A stretch of 31,611 bases of DNA. Origin: a virus. Where the stretch lies: positions 1-31,611 of IMG/VR virus record IMGVR_UViG_3300048835_000486; one strand, 5' to 3'. The notes under the pieces are model-generated. The model was not told the origin of the DNA and ran no database searches. It saw nothing but the letters and a program-made list of their open reading frames with translations. Position numbers and translations under genes: made by a program. Of the stretch, positions 21,101 through 28,864 are shown piece after piece; positions within the stretch are counted from its first letter, which is position 1, and the number at the start of each line of letters is the position of its first letter.

Positions 21101-23381
21101 CTCGTTGGCAGACCAGGTTCTCCACATCGGTAGTCAAGGTCAGCTTTTCACGACGCAGCATCGCCGCGGCGATGAAGTACCGTCCGGCACGCCAGACTTG
21201 CCAGGGTCGAACGCATCCGGGAAACTCCATAGTCTCAAACCGAAAGGCGTTCGCTGAACTGTAGCCGTCTGCATAGACAAACAGTTCTTCTTGATTCCAG
21301 GTATTCTCCGACATGTACTTCGCGCGAATCGCGTGGGGGAAGTCCACCCAGCTCCTGGTGGCTGAAAACCCGCTGGCATTTCGGTTGGTGAACATCTGAA
21401 CCGGGTTACGGACTTCTTCTTCCTCCATCACGGAGTAAAGCCCATCCCTCATCGTAGGCGCCGCCCGGCCCGCCGAGCACACCGTCTGGCACAATTCGCC
21501 TATCGTGCTGCGGAAATCGATGACCATATCGAAGGTGCATTTGGTGTCGCCCTGAGGCGCGGCCGCGTCGCAGTTATTCGCCCATTGCTGACAGCGAGTC
21601 TGATCAATCTGCGACCACGGCACCGGACGAGGGTTGGCTTCGCCAGTCAGGATATCCTGATAAATCACACCAGGATTTCTGCTGGGCACCATCTGCCCGA
21701 CACGGGCATCCCACAGGATAGAAGTCGCCAGGGCGTTAACCGCCTGGATCTGTCCGGTCACCTGCTCCGTAGCGGTGACGGCCAATTCCATGATGGTCCG
21801 AATGGACTTCGGATAAATGGGAGCCGACCAGCGCCCCGCGCGCATGGATCCCCAGGTGATGGCATTCGATACCAGACTGCTGTTGCTGACCGGCGTGCTG
21901 CGACGAACCATGATTCGCCACACATCTTCGTACGGCATCTGCAGGACCACAGATACGGTACGGGGGGAACGCGTCTGCCCGTGGAATTCCACATCGTACG
22001 GCGAGGGGCCAAAGGTCACCGTAAGCGGTCCGAGGATAACTCCCCCCGCGTAGGTCGTGATGGTTCCCTGCTGACCTTCGTGGCCCGGCAGAATTCCCGT
22101 ATGGGTGTAGATATAGTTGACCCCGTCAGGGTTGCGATCCAGCTTCACCAGATACTGGCCGGGATTGTGAGGCGCGGGGTTGTCTATTCCCTGGACCGTG
22201 TAGTTCTGGCCAAGAAAGTTGAAGAACGCCCCGGTCGGAATGTTCAACGCTGCGGGATCTGAAGTGGTGAAGCCGGGCGGCTCCCTGTTCCAGATGTATG
22301 TTCCGAAGGATGCAACCTGAGCCTCTCCGGAAGTGTCGGTTCCTCCTTCGCCATTGAATATGGCGTACGGAGAAACATTGCTGATCGGCTGCCAGTTATT
22401 GGGATCAGAACTGGGAGCGTAAAAGACGGTGACGTGCTCGTTGCGTTGGAACGACGCTCCCTGCTGATTGTACTCGACGAGTCCTCCAGGGAATTGAAAC
22501 TCCAGCACGACGGTAGAGGCGGCCTGCGGCACCGCCCGAATATTGTCTTGCAGCTGAACCAGAACAGCGTTGACCTCCATCGTCGCCTGGTCGTTGAGGT
22601 AGATGGACAAAGGCTGTCCGGCCGTGTAGTACGGATGAATGAACCACCGGGCTGTCGTAAATTCGCCGATCGGAGTATTTCCGATACGAAGATCTTCGAT
22701 GAGCAATGGGCCTTGGCCGAAATCGAACAGGAGATGAAGTGTCTGGGCAGTCCCGCTGGACACGACATACGGTTCGGCTGCCAACGGCGGCGTGATACGA
22801 TGACGTCCGTAGACACGGGGGACCACCCCATATGGATTCATCGTGTTCGTGGCGCCCTTGAGTCCGTAGGTGCTAGACTCGGAAGCGGCATTCCCACCGG
22901 AGCCTGAATTTCCAAGAAGCTTCGGACCCAGCTTCCCGGGCTGCACAAGAGCCCCTAGAGCAAGGTTGCCGGCAATAGCTATGCCCGCCGTAACCAGAGC
23001 AGTCGCTACAGGGTAGGCCGCCGCCGCAGCCGTTGCTCCGAGACCAGTGAATGCGCCCACGATGGCGGGAGCAGCATACCACGCCACGACTGCGATGGCG
23101 ATAGCTGCGACAGCCAGACCAATCTGTTTTCCGGTGCTGCCGCCTCCGCCTCCGCCGCCGGACGGCCTCAGTATGACAAGAAGATTGCGCCCTTCTTTGG
23201 GCCGGGCGCTGCGCCACAGATGTTCGGGGACGTGCTGACCGTCTACCGTCACATGGGTCCAGGGGCGGAGTTCTGAATTCCAGTTGACCGCGGCCAACAT
23301 CTCATCGATAGTCAAACCCTCGGGAAGGACATGCTGTTCCTGCTCGTTTGATAGGAACCGCTCCCGGGTTACGACTTCCAT
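18120..23381 (-). CDS. Tip attachment protein J-like, host specificity; gpI-like N-terminus (1753 aa)
   Basis: A start at 23438 is possible, but ATG 23381 has GAGG at 8 bases and overlaps the NlpC gene by only 13 bases. Residues 1-72 resemble lambda gpI's small fold (IDEMLAAVNWNSELRPWTHV), followed by a Gly tract (75-81) and a hydrophobic, Ala-rich stretch (87-146) that could span a membrane. The rest is J-like: ITPPLAAEPYVVSSGTAQTL and LLFDFGQGPLLIEDLRIGNT near the front, phage_tail_3/TipJ core, several FN3-like domains (for example EISLTWDPPGYEVREYMIRR), and a C-terminal lectin-like beta-sandwich ending SIDWQAIGYGRG (H-type lectin resemblance). It closes the tail tip, contacts the receptor and probably forms part of the DNA channel. 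Longer than lambda J (about 1130 aa). Confidence 0.9.
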   Translation of the reverse strand: MEVVTRERFLSNEQEQHVLPEGLTIDEMLAAVNWNSELRPWTHVTVDGQHVPEHLWRSARPKEGRNLLVILRPSGGGGGGGSTGKQIGLAVAAIAIAVVAWYAAPAIVGAFTGLGATAAAAAYPVATALVTAGIAIAGNLALGALVQPGKLGPKLLGNSGSGGNAASESSTYGLKGATNTMNPYGVVPRVYGRHRITPPLAAEPYVVSSGTAQTLHLLFDFGQGPLLIEDLRIGNTPIGEFTTARWFIHPYYTAGQPLSIYLNDQATMEVNAVLVQLQDNIRAVPQAASTVVLEFQFPGGLVEYNQQGASFQRNEHVTVFYAPSSDPNNWQPISNVSPYAIFNGEGGTDTSGEAQVASFGTYIWNREPPGFTTSDPAALNIPTGAFFNFLGQNYTVQGIDNPAPHNPGQYLVKLDRNPDGVNYIYTHTGILPGHEGQQGTITTYAGGVILGPLTVTFGPSPYDVEFHGQTRSPRTVSVVLQMPYEDVWRIMVRRSTPVSNSSLVSNAITWGSMRAGRWSAPIYPKSIRTIMELAVTATEQVTGQIQAVNALATSILWDARVGQMVPSRNPGVIYQDILTGEANPRPVPWSQIDQTRCQQWANNCDAAAPQGDTKCTFDMVIDFRSTIGELCQTVCSAGRAAPTMRDGLYSVMEEEEVRNPVQMFTNRNASGFSATRSWVDFPHAIRAKYMSENTWNQEELFVYADGYSSANAFRFETMEFPGCVRPWQVWRAGRYFIAAAMLRREKLTLTTDVENLVCQRGDLVKIAQDRLFSNIVVRARNVDGQVITHDGLIDFPALTPPMTSADIMPYSPANAGSDTTLPPGWQASGFAASGLTHTVLGKGVLPDGRDYVDIQVKSQTLTSTLIGVYQFRTGQPVPVDNGMVFVNSDDKIMYEQYIDLISDIDNSANITVHLAGQRINADLSAGFGTVIDTDIDLSNNSISNHVFQMTLGSTLGVVVGINPRIQITPTVAGTSLDMVFRISGARVRVKNKNPDLLQRVNAQGGQLIANPQGVGADLGVVTGSGIGVMPDDWVFVGWAGWTKEIVATKRTWSYWDVDIRFQAPAGTGTCTMAFGSPVPLPADKGVVSSVQMRQLALATAAPTVRLINQAQTSGGAFVSNNTGGAITLDTSFETRVTLASSFAGFPTAAIARPMMNITPASGQPCDTTIRFRLPVFGDTDLIASLPTPVPPAGWYADIRAYNGDLWNSISIMEAPAADKLTFSADWAQHMRPGDLIAIGQLTTETGNWIVDKITPGPDLSAQIEFMEEALGIFAADGGAIPPYVPNNGNGILGELGGVSNLILSSTLYVYTTDKVPTHEISLTWDPPGYEVREYMIRRTYIVPDPGDSPLVPYSDENVRIDIGSTATPNFRDTIDTRTLRQIGTTIRYEVLPISASGRRGAVVSVSDVFYPDLTGPPKINFTTNVLSETTMLIWDAPDIPDLGGYQIRFLSQEDSPISGAAPEWERMVSVVDNVSPVLTSLTVHSQTGTYAIRAFDTSGNFGVVSWSVTKIGVLPNVNELTRLTEGPTFTGVFENTEVVSGELRLAKDTSGNYYPEGWFYPTSAVDYPASWVFRIRGSIKSYALPLTPDPKGNWNVQIWVSIQKFAPKLDSPWFDPLSTAIPLAGGPDTYIPLGTVANTDLEGRLINWAIRLVSRRADLTPSVEHALLIVDHSERREFGDDVSTGTGGINIDFQYPFFDPPTVAVTINNGQSGDRLVKSVSTTALTVEIFNAAGTSVDRSIDWQAIGYGRGVS

Positions 23382-23764
23382 CTGCCGATCCTCACGATGG
23401 CGTTCTTCCAGAACCCTTCTTCGATGGACTCCAGACAAGACATGCGACCCGATAGGGTATGAAGCATTTTACCACGCCCGGCATAGACACCGCAATGGGT
23501 GGCTGCCTTTATCCCGAGTCTGAGAGCCAGGATATCGCCCACTTCGATGGCCTCTCGCGGGATGATTTTCCACTCCCCCCAGCGGCCTGAAATGTAGTCC
23601 TTCATGACATCGGTATCGCCCGAGTTCTCGTAGCCATCGTACCTGGGTATGAGATTGTGGAGCTCTTCGGCATGGAACAGCCACACGAGTCCCCAGCAAT
23701 CACATCCCTGAAAGGTTGATCCACGATTCTCGTATGGAATCCCGATGTATGGCGAAAGATTCAT
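23369..23764 (-). CDS. Tail tip NlpC/P60 cysteine peptidase, gpK-like (131 aa)
   Basis: ATGA overlap with the L-like gene. NlpC/P60 fold with catalytic Cys23 in CDCWGLVWL (Cys21 nearby), His90 in ATHCGVYAG and a third polar residue at His102 (KMLHTLSG). Corresponds to the C-terminal half of lambda gpK, here without the N-terminal Mov34/JAB domain. It probably cuts cell-wall peptides during genome entry or acts in tail-tip maturation. Position between L-like and J-like genes is as expected. Confidence 0.92.
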   Translation of the reverse strand: MNLSPYIGIPYENRGSTFQGCDCWGLVWLFHAEELHNLIPRYDGYENSGDTDVMKDYISGRWGEWKIIPREAIEVGDILALRLGIKAATHCGVYAGRGKMLHTLSGRMSCLESIEEGFWKNAIVRIGRWKS

Positions 23765-24249
23765 GACGTGAACATTCCTGGATTCTGCGAGGGGTCGAAA
23801 TCATACCGGGGATAGCCGAGCTGCCAAACGGAATCCACCAGCATCTTGACACGGATTTCCTGATTGGTTCCCTCGGCCTCCCGAAGGCGCAGCCAATCAG
23901 CATAGATGACGATGTTGTCAGGTTCCGAAGCCATGACCACCATGAGAGCGGCCCAGGCGGCATCCCCGGTCAGCGCCCGAAGACCCTGCCAGATACGAGT
24001 ATCCACATTGTCAATGGTGATTTGGGAAGCAGAAACAGAAACATCGTTCGTATCAGGAAGGGATATGCTGAAAGGGCAGGCGATGTACGTGACCCCATTC
24101 GACACGACACTTTCGGTGTTGTTCACCAGATATATGTGTCTGTCCGGACCGTCTACTCCTGTGTCGATGTGCAGCAGGACCAGGAACACATCGTCGCCAT
24201 TCTCGCGCTGCGATTCGCGAATAGCTTGAAGGGTAAGACCACGGGCCAT
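23761..24249 (-). CDS. Minor tail protein, DUF1833/gpL-like (162 aa)
   Basis: TAATG overlap with the upstream gene. Begins MARGLTLQAIRESQRENGDD, continues with HIDTGVDGPDRHIYLVNNTE and YIACPFSISLPDTNDVSVS, then ITIDNVDTRIWQGLRAL; the pattern (hxhpx...pxRhxxx..........Y.a.pF.i.LP......a.l.idNv) is that of DUF1833 and related gpL-like tip proteins. It should form the tip complex around the hub. In lambda gpL binds an iron-sulfur cluster through C-terminal Cys; those are not present here (only one Cys in the chain), so this function is not expected. Confidence 0.8.
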   Translation of the reverse strand: MARGLTLQAIRESQRENGDDVFLVLLHIDTGVDGPDRHIYLVNNTESVVSNGVTYIACPFSISLPDTNDVSVSASQITIDNVDTRIWQGLRALTGDAAWAALMVVMASEPDNIVIYADWLRLREAEGTNQEIRVKMLVDSVWQLGYPRYDFDPSQNPGMFTS

Positions 24250-24605
24250 TACGAAAACACCTCCTCGAGAGTGCCGGACACTTGAATGACCGGCTTTGTG
24301 TCTGCGCTGCCTGCGATCGCGGGGGGCTCCTTCCAGCGGACAAGAACCTGCGCCTCAGTGTACGGGTTTTTGACGTAGAAGGGTTGAGCGCCGGCCAGAC
24401 AATCCTCGTTAAAGAATTGCAGCACGGCAGCCTCGTCCTCCCAATCCATCAGCCATTGAACCGTTATCTCGGTCCAGGTCTTGGTGAACCTTCTGCGAAC
24501 CTTCGGATATCCGTCATCGACTGAGCTGCGGATAAGCGAAGGGACAGGCTGCCGTGACCATGAACGCGGGCACGAGAAGGGCCATGTTGGATAGGTTTCG
24601 GACAT
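24249..24605 (-). CDS. Minor tail protein, gpM-like (118 aa)
   Basis: GGGGAGGG ribosome site 4 bases from ATG and TAATG overlap with the tape measure stop. Compact beta-rich sequence with many aromatics: YPTWPFSCPRSWSRQPVP, KVRRRFTKTWTEITVQWLM, then EDEAAVLQFFNEDCLAGAQP and FYVKNPYTEAQVLVRWKEPP. The size, position immediately after the tape measure and alternating strands match lambda gpM or distal-tail type proteins that cap the tail-tube end. Assignment relies on order as much as sequence. Confidence 0.72.
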   Translation of the reverse strand: MSETYPTWPFSCPRSWSRQPVPSLIRSSVDDGYPKVRRRFTKTWTEITVQWLMDWEDEAAVLQFFNEDCLAGAQPFYVKNPYTEAQVLVRWKEPPAIAGSADTKPVIQVSGTLEEVFS

Positions 24606-27016
24606 TAGACCCTCCCCTGGCGCTGCGCGCCGAACGACGTCCCGAGCGCATTGTCGAACCGTCCGTTAGTCATGCCGCGTTGGACAACTTGCTCGATGTA
24701 GATATCAATCTCTTTGCCGCCCAGACCATTCGTGCGTTCCTGCTGACGAGTCGTGGTGCCCTGAGCTTGATTATAGATGTTGACCACCGTCCCCCCTCCG
24801 CCGCTGACATCGGGATAGATATGGCCTGCTCCGGTTGGGGAGAACAGCTCTGGTCCGCGCTCTCCAACGATGTAGGCCGAGCCAGGGGACACTGGACCGC
24901 CAGAAGCACGACGACCAAGATTGATTCTCCCTCCGGAGGCCGCGCTCACTCCCTGAACGATGGCCTCGAAGATAAGGAATTCCAGGATCATCTTCTGCAC
25001 GGCCTTGGCGAAATTCAAGGCCATCTCGTCGAACTTATCTTCGCCGGTGGAAACGAAATCCACAATGCTCTGGGCAAGATCGCCAGAAAACGTCTTGGCC
25101 GCCTGCTTTCCGATATCAAGCAGCGTCTGTTCGGCTTTATCCCTCAGCTGATCGACGCTGCGAGTCGCCTGATCCATAGTGCGGGTGACCGCGGCACCCA
25201 CTTGTTCAGCAGGAACGCCGGCGGCAATCAGTCTATCTCGAAGAGTTTCGAGTTCTGTCTGCAGGCGACGAATCGCTTCTTGCGGATCTTCCCCAGACCG
25301 GTATAGCTGAGCGGCGGCAGTCTCGGCTTCGCGACGCACTGCCGTGAACAGCGTAACGATGGATTCTGTGCCGGTAGCGATACGCTGGATGAAGAGATCG
25401 TAGTTCGATTCCACATCGTGCTGAGTAGCATCCCAGTCACGTAGCGTCCGGTTGAGACCCTCCATGCCTCGGTCGCCGGCGCGTGCGATCTCTTCTACCT
25501 GACGCTGGCGCCGGTTGTTGAGCTGTTCAGCTTGACGCTCCTGGCGCTGTCTTTCAGCCAGTGATCGAGCAGCCGCCGCGCGGCCGGCCGCCCCAGCCTG
25601 TTCCAGTTCTCTGTTGTATGTGGTTAGAGAAGCCGCACGTTCCTCCGCGAGCTGACGATCAAGCTGTGCTTCTGCTTCACCGCCCTGCCGACGAGCAACA
25701 ATACGACGAGTTGTCTCAGATGCGGTGATTGCGGTCAGGCGTTCTTGATGTTCCCGCAAAGCCTTAGCCTCGGGACGAGCTTCTTCGAGAATCAACCGAC
25801 GACGCGCTGCCCATTCCGCCGCCCGCTGTTCCTGGCCCTGCTGAATTCTCCGGGCGTCTGCAGAGTATTCCTCCATAGCGCCGCGTTCTTGAATATCAGC
25901 CCGCTCACGGTTGATAGCTTCCAGCTGCTGACGGGCTTCGGCGAGCTGCTGCTCTTGCTGCGCTCTGTTCTGTCCGGGCGCGCCACCTCGTACGCCAAAC
26001 GGAGTCACTTCAATCCGGCCAATCGACCGAATGCTTGTCTCTAGTTCCTGAATTGTCCGATTGGCTGCTCGAGCCTGCTCATCGAGATAGACAATTCTCG
26101 CCGCCGGCCCGGAATTCGGGTTGGCGCCCTCGATTCCCTGGGCCGTGAGCGCCGTCACCTGACCAAGGTTGTTCAGCAGTCGAGCCAGAAATTCCGTAGC
26201 TCCGATACGACGGTCGATAGCCGCGACCATCGCCAACGCGGCATCCTGCGCGACCTGCCAGCCCTGGCGAAGTGTCAGGGGGAGACCCTGAAGCTGAGCC
26301 TGTAGAGCACCCCCCGCACGGAGCAAGGCTGGGAATACACGATCAGCCGTCAGCTTTCCCTCTTCACCCATCTGGCGAAGCTGCCCAACGGTGACCCCCA
26401 ATTCACGGGCCAGCGCCTGAGCGAGCTGGGGCATGTTCTCAAGAACAGATCGCAGTTCATCACCATTCAGCCTGCCGGATGCGAGACCCTGGGACAGCTG
26501 AGTGATGGCAGCGGCTGCCTCCTGTGGCGCTTGACCAGATAGCTGGGAGAAGCCGGCCAGCGTATTGACCAGACCTAGAAGCTGCGCTCTCGTAGCGCCT
26601 AGAGAGGCGGTGGCTACCGAGAATCTTTGGAATTGGTTGACCAGGTCTTGAACAGGCTGCCCCGTACGAGCAGCGATGTTCTGGATATCGGTGAACAGAC
26701 CGACCGCAGAAGCTCGCGTGGTTCCAGTGATGACCTGAAGACGACGGATGGACGAGTTCAGATCATCAACCTGAACAGCCAGATTTCCGAGTGCCTGAAG
26801 TCCCTGTAGTCCCACATAGGCCAGGACGAATGCCTTCACGCTCTTCGCCGCCTCGTCGAACGACTTAGCCATCAGGCTAGTGCTCTGTTCGATCTTTGTA
26901 TTGGCGCCTTGAGCCCGGGTCTCTATCTGACCCATCCTCGTCTCAACTCGCTTCAGCGAGGCTTCGAGGCCCTCCAGCTTCGCACTAAATGCGACGACGA
27001 GTTCGGCGGTAGCCAT
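24605..27016 (-). CDS. Tape measure protein (803 aa)
   Basis: Starts in a TGATG overlap. N-terminal coiled coil (LEGLEASLKRVETRMGQIET), a conserved tape-measure core (IRRLQVITGTTRASAVGLFT, AAITQLSQGLASGRLNGDEL, MPQLAQALARELGVTVGQLR), a helical Arg/Gln/Glu-rich stretch (about residues 300-530), and a C-terminal end ASGGPVSPGSAYIVGERGPE typical of lambda gpH-like proteins. It sets tail length and is ejected with the DNA. At about 0.15 nm per residue 803 residues suggests a tail near 120 nm. Hydrophobic segments are few and short. Confidence 0.95.
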   Translation of the reverse strand: MATAELVVAFSAKLEGLEASLKRVETRMGQIETRAQGANTKIEQSTSLMAKSFDEAAKSVKAFVLAYVGLQGLQALGNLAVQVDDLNSSIRRLQVITGTTRASAVGLFTDIQNIAARTGQPVQDLVNQFQRFSVATASLGATRAQLLGLVNTLAGFSQLSGQAPQEAAAAITQLSQGLASGRLNGDELRSVLENMPQLAQALARELGVTVGQLRQMGEEGKLTADRVFPALLRAGGALQAQLQGLPLTLRQGWQVAQDAALAMVAAIDRRIGATEFLARLLNNLGQVTALTAQGIEGANPNSGPAARIVYLDEQARAANRTIQELETSIRSIGRIEVTPFGVRGGAPGQNRAQQEQQLAEARQQLEAINRERADIQERGAMEEYSADARRIQQGQEQRAAEWAARRRLILEEARPEAKALREHQERLTAITASETTRRIVARRQGGEAEAQLDRQLAEERAASLTTYNRELEQAGAAGRAAAARSLAERQRQERQAEQLNNRRQRQVEEIARAGDRGMEGLNRTLRDWDATQHDVESNYDLFIQRIATGTESIVTLFTAVRREAETAAAQLYRSGEDPQEAIRRLQTELETLRDRLIAAGVPAEQVGAAVTRTMDQATRSVDQLRDKAEQTLLDIGKQAAKTFSGDLAQSIVDFVSTGEDKFDEMALNFAKAVQKMILEFLIFEAIVQGVSAASGGRINLGRRASGGPVSPGSAYIVGERGPELFSPTGAGHIYPDVSGGGGTVVNIYNQAQGTTTRQQERTNGLGGKEIDIYIEQVVQRGMTNGRFDNALGTSFGAQRQGRV

Positions 27017-27627
27017 CAGAGATACTTCCTATTCAAGCGGTTTATCTCGGCCTGGATACCTCGATCGTAGGCATCACGTAGCTGAGCCCCGACCTCCCCC
27101 TGCGCATAGGAAGTTCCCTGCGCAGTAGCCTTCTCCCAGAAATGCGGGTTCTGCTTGCGTCCCCACATCATACCGCGGTTCGCACCAGCGCGAGTCTTGC
27201 GTTGACGCGTCCCTAGAACAACTAGATGAAAGTGCGCTGCCCTGGGCGCCAGCACCGTCATCTGTGCCGCCTTGCGGGACTTACGCGCCCTGCCGGGAGT
27301 GCGGCCGCTGCTCTGTCGAGTCAGCCGAGAAGACCGAGTAGAAGTCGCCCCATATGCGATGGCACGCGATATAGTGTTCGGAAACGACTTCACCCGGCGA
27401 ACTCGAGATGCCCGGATAGCCCGCCACAGCCTTGCAGATTCCGGCTTGCGACGAGGCTTCCTTCTGTCTCGGGGAGCCAATCGCTTGGCTATTCTGGCTG
27501 TCCGCTGCGCTTGCTTGAACACCCAGGCGTCCATAATCTTCTTGACCACCCGCCCAGGCAGATTCTTCATCGCGCTGACGAATTCTCGCCTGCCCAGGAT
27601 TACGGCGCTTCCGGTGTTCAGGGCCAT
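27016..27627 (-). CDS. Basic HK97 gp10-like tail protein (203 aa)
   Basis: TAATG overlap with the GT stop. Very basic, with Arg/Lys runs (RIAKRLAPRDRRKPRRKPES, then RLTRQSSGRTPGRARKSRKA), and a C-terminal stretch with HFHLVVLGTRQRKTRAGANR ... NPHFWEKA. The pattern A.H..lVE.GT....(G)..p.pFl..A is the C-terminal signature of HK97 gp10-like tail-completion/neck proteins. Usually these sit between the stopper and tail terminator; here the gene is between the chaperones and the tape measure. The N-terminal half is longer and more basic than the family norm. Role uncertain: a tail-completion protein or a DNA-contacting tape-measure partner. Confidence 0.65.
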   Translation of the reverse strand: MALNTGSAVILGRREFVSAMKNLPGRVVKKIMDAWVFKQAQRTARIAKRLAPRDRRKPRRKPESARLWRAIRASRVRRVKSFPNTISRAIAYGATSTRSSRLTRQSSGRTPGRARKSRKAAQMTVLAPRAAHFHLVVLGTRQRKTRAGANRGMMWGRKQNPHFWEKATAQGTSYAQGEVGAQLRDAYDRGIQAEINRLNRKYL

Positions 27628-28204
27628 TACAGCGAACCCCCCATCTGCAGGATGAACGCCTTCATGTGAATAGCCTCGCGGTCTTCACCTTCTTGTTCGG
27701 CGTATGTCTTCTCAACACCACGTCGTATCAACATGAACGAGTCGATGTCGTACCGATGCCGCTTGGAATTGATGTTCGCCATCGTGGACGCGATGATCGC
27801 GGCCCCCAGGTCTACCCTCTCTTCCACAAACGGCTCCATGGCGTAGAACTCCTGCCAGTCGTGATACTCAGCTAGGGAGAGTCGCTCTCCGAGTTCATCG
27901 ACGGTAGTTCCCCCAATGGCAATGGCGAGCCGGTGGAGGAACCGCTCGTCACGTCCAAAGGGCTCTTTCTCGGCTGGGATAGTTTCCCAACCGCCTCCGA
28001 CAGAACGTCGAACACCCGAAGTGGCAGTTCGTAGACTCGTTCGATTCCAAAGGATTTCCCCTTGTCGTCGATGAGCATGCCGGCGAGCATGCGGTAGGCG
28101 AATTCGTCGTTGGGATGCTTCCGGGTCTCCAGATAGTCCGCAAGGCGCGGTTCCCGAAGACGGAAGATGTCCCCGTCGATATTCAGCTCCTGGACTTTCA
28201 ACAC
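27627..28204 (-). CDS. Tail assembly chaperone GT fusion, made by -1 frameshift
   Basis: The frame one base back from the G-like gene is open and continues from near 27960 to 27627 as a typical GpT-like segment: DERFLHRLAIAIGGTTVDEL, LSLAEYHDWQEFYAMEPFVE, then ERVDLGAAIIASTMANINSK and ending MKAFILQMGGSL. This segment has no start codon and ribosome site of its own suited to a T-only gene. As in lambda, where G and GT are made in a fixed ratio from one start, a -1 slip inside the G gene would join the two. Candidate slip sites: 27908-27914 and 27956-27962. GT would act as tape-measure chaperone recruiting tail-tube subunits, and is absent from the mature virion. Confidence 0.85.
27872..28204 (-). 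CDS. Tail assembly chaperone G-like (110 aa, GTG start)
   Basis: GTG start with GAGGAG at 8 bases, 12 bases after the major tail protein stop. The protein (VQELNIDGDIFRLREPRLAD, then YLETRKHPNDEFAYRMLAGM, LIDDKGKSFGIERVYELPLR) has the usual small helical chaperone layout, and its last 30 residues (RKSPLDVTSGSSTGSPLPLG...) are low-complexity, as expected for the region that is read in the other frame in the fusion. Unshifted ribosomes make G; shifted ones make GT. Located exactly between the major tail and tape measure genes, the conserved position. Confidence 0.85.
   Translation of the reverse strand: MLKVQELNIDGDIFRLREPRLADYLETRKHPNDEFAYRMLAGMLIDDKGKSFGIERVYELPLRVFDVLSEAVGKLSQPRKSPLDVTSGSSTGSPLPLGELPSMNSESDSP
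27908..27914 (-). promoter_or_regulatory. Candidate -1 slippery site GGGGGAA
   Basis: Read leftward the sequence is TTG GGG GAA CTA in the G frame; GGGGGAA allows -1 re-pairing of the Gly codon exactly and the Glu codon partly. It is about 36 bases before the G stop, as in other phages where slippage occurs near the end of G. A second site CCCTTTG (27956-27962; C CCT TTG in frame) fits the X_XXY_YYZ form better but is earlier. A mass-spectrometric junction peptide would decide. Confidence 0.5.
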
Positions 28205-28216
28205 GACGGGGACTCC

Positions 28217-28861
28217 TCAGGCTTGCTTGTCGAGATAGACCGGCGCTTCCTTGATCTGGAACGTGCCGTTGAACGTCACGGCCTGTTCCACACCCGGCGG
28301 GGCGGCAGCCCAAGAAGATACGACGCCCGCCATGATGCCCGTCTGCCCGCCACGGGTGATCCAGATCATGTTGCGCGTCAGGCCATCCTTCTGGGCCTTA
28401 ATCAGCTCCTTTTGTCCGGCATCGCTGAGATCCAGCGGGCCGCTGAAGGTGGCCGAACCGGGGCTGCTGAGGCCGGCGACATTCCGACGTTCCAGGTCAC
28501 ACATCGTGGTGACGTCGACCTCGCCCGGCTGCGAGGCTTCATTGCCGAATTCGGAGAAGCAGGTCTCGACCAGACCAACCTTCCGCATGGTGCCGGCCGT
28601 CGCCGTTCCGGTCTCGGCCGTGGTGTCCGTCTCGACAGTAACGCTCGTGGCGGTTGCCAAGAATACCCGATGCGCCGTCAGCCGGTCGAGCGTCTTGAAG
28701 CCCGTGCCCTGGATGACAATGAAGTCACCCTTGACCAGAGTCGCACCGACCGTCGTGAGAACTGCCATCGTCGCCTTGGTTGCACCCGTGGCCGGCGTGG
28801 TTGCGGCGGTTGGCATGGTCTCCGTCTTGAAGACCGAGCCAATGGTGGATTCGCGTGCCAT
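28217..28861 (-). CDS. Major tail protein (214 aa)
   Basis: The strongest ribosome site in the tail block (GAGGAGGG, 9 bases) suits a highly made structural protein. Sequence pattern: REST-starting N-terminus, TGATKATMAVLTTVGATLVK with GDFIVIQGTGFKTLDRLTAH, a central CFSEFGNEASQPGEVDVTTM, and a final VEQAVTFNGTFQIKEAPVYL, the usual tail-tube beta-sandwich with a conserved W/Y-rich end. Many repeats of this subunit form the tail tube. It is flanked by the terminator and chaperone genes as in lambda V/HK97 gp13. Confidence 0.9.
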   Translation of the reverse strand: MARESTIGSVFKTETMPTAATTPATGATKATMAVLTTVGATLVKGDFIVIQGTGFKTLDRLTAHRVFLATATSVTVETDTTAETGTATAGTMRKVGLVETCFSEFGNEASQPGEVDVTTMCDLERRNVAGLSSPGSATFSGPLDLSDAGQKELIKAQKDGLTRNMIWITRGGQTGIMAGVVSSWAAAPPGVEQAVTFNGTFQIKEAPVYLDKQA

Positions 28862-28864
28862 GAA

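Noticed and set aside
23382-23438. Longer N-terminus of the tip protein
   Set aside because: Adds 19 Arg/Glu-rich residues overlapping the NlpC/P60 gene; ATG 23381 has a well-spaced GAGG.
27960-28313. Upstream part of the frame that carries the GpT-like segment
   Set aside because: It overlaps the end of the major tail gene and all of G in another frame and has Arg/Pro-rich shadow sequence; only the part after the slip site looks protein-like, hence the frameshift model instead of a separate gene.
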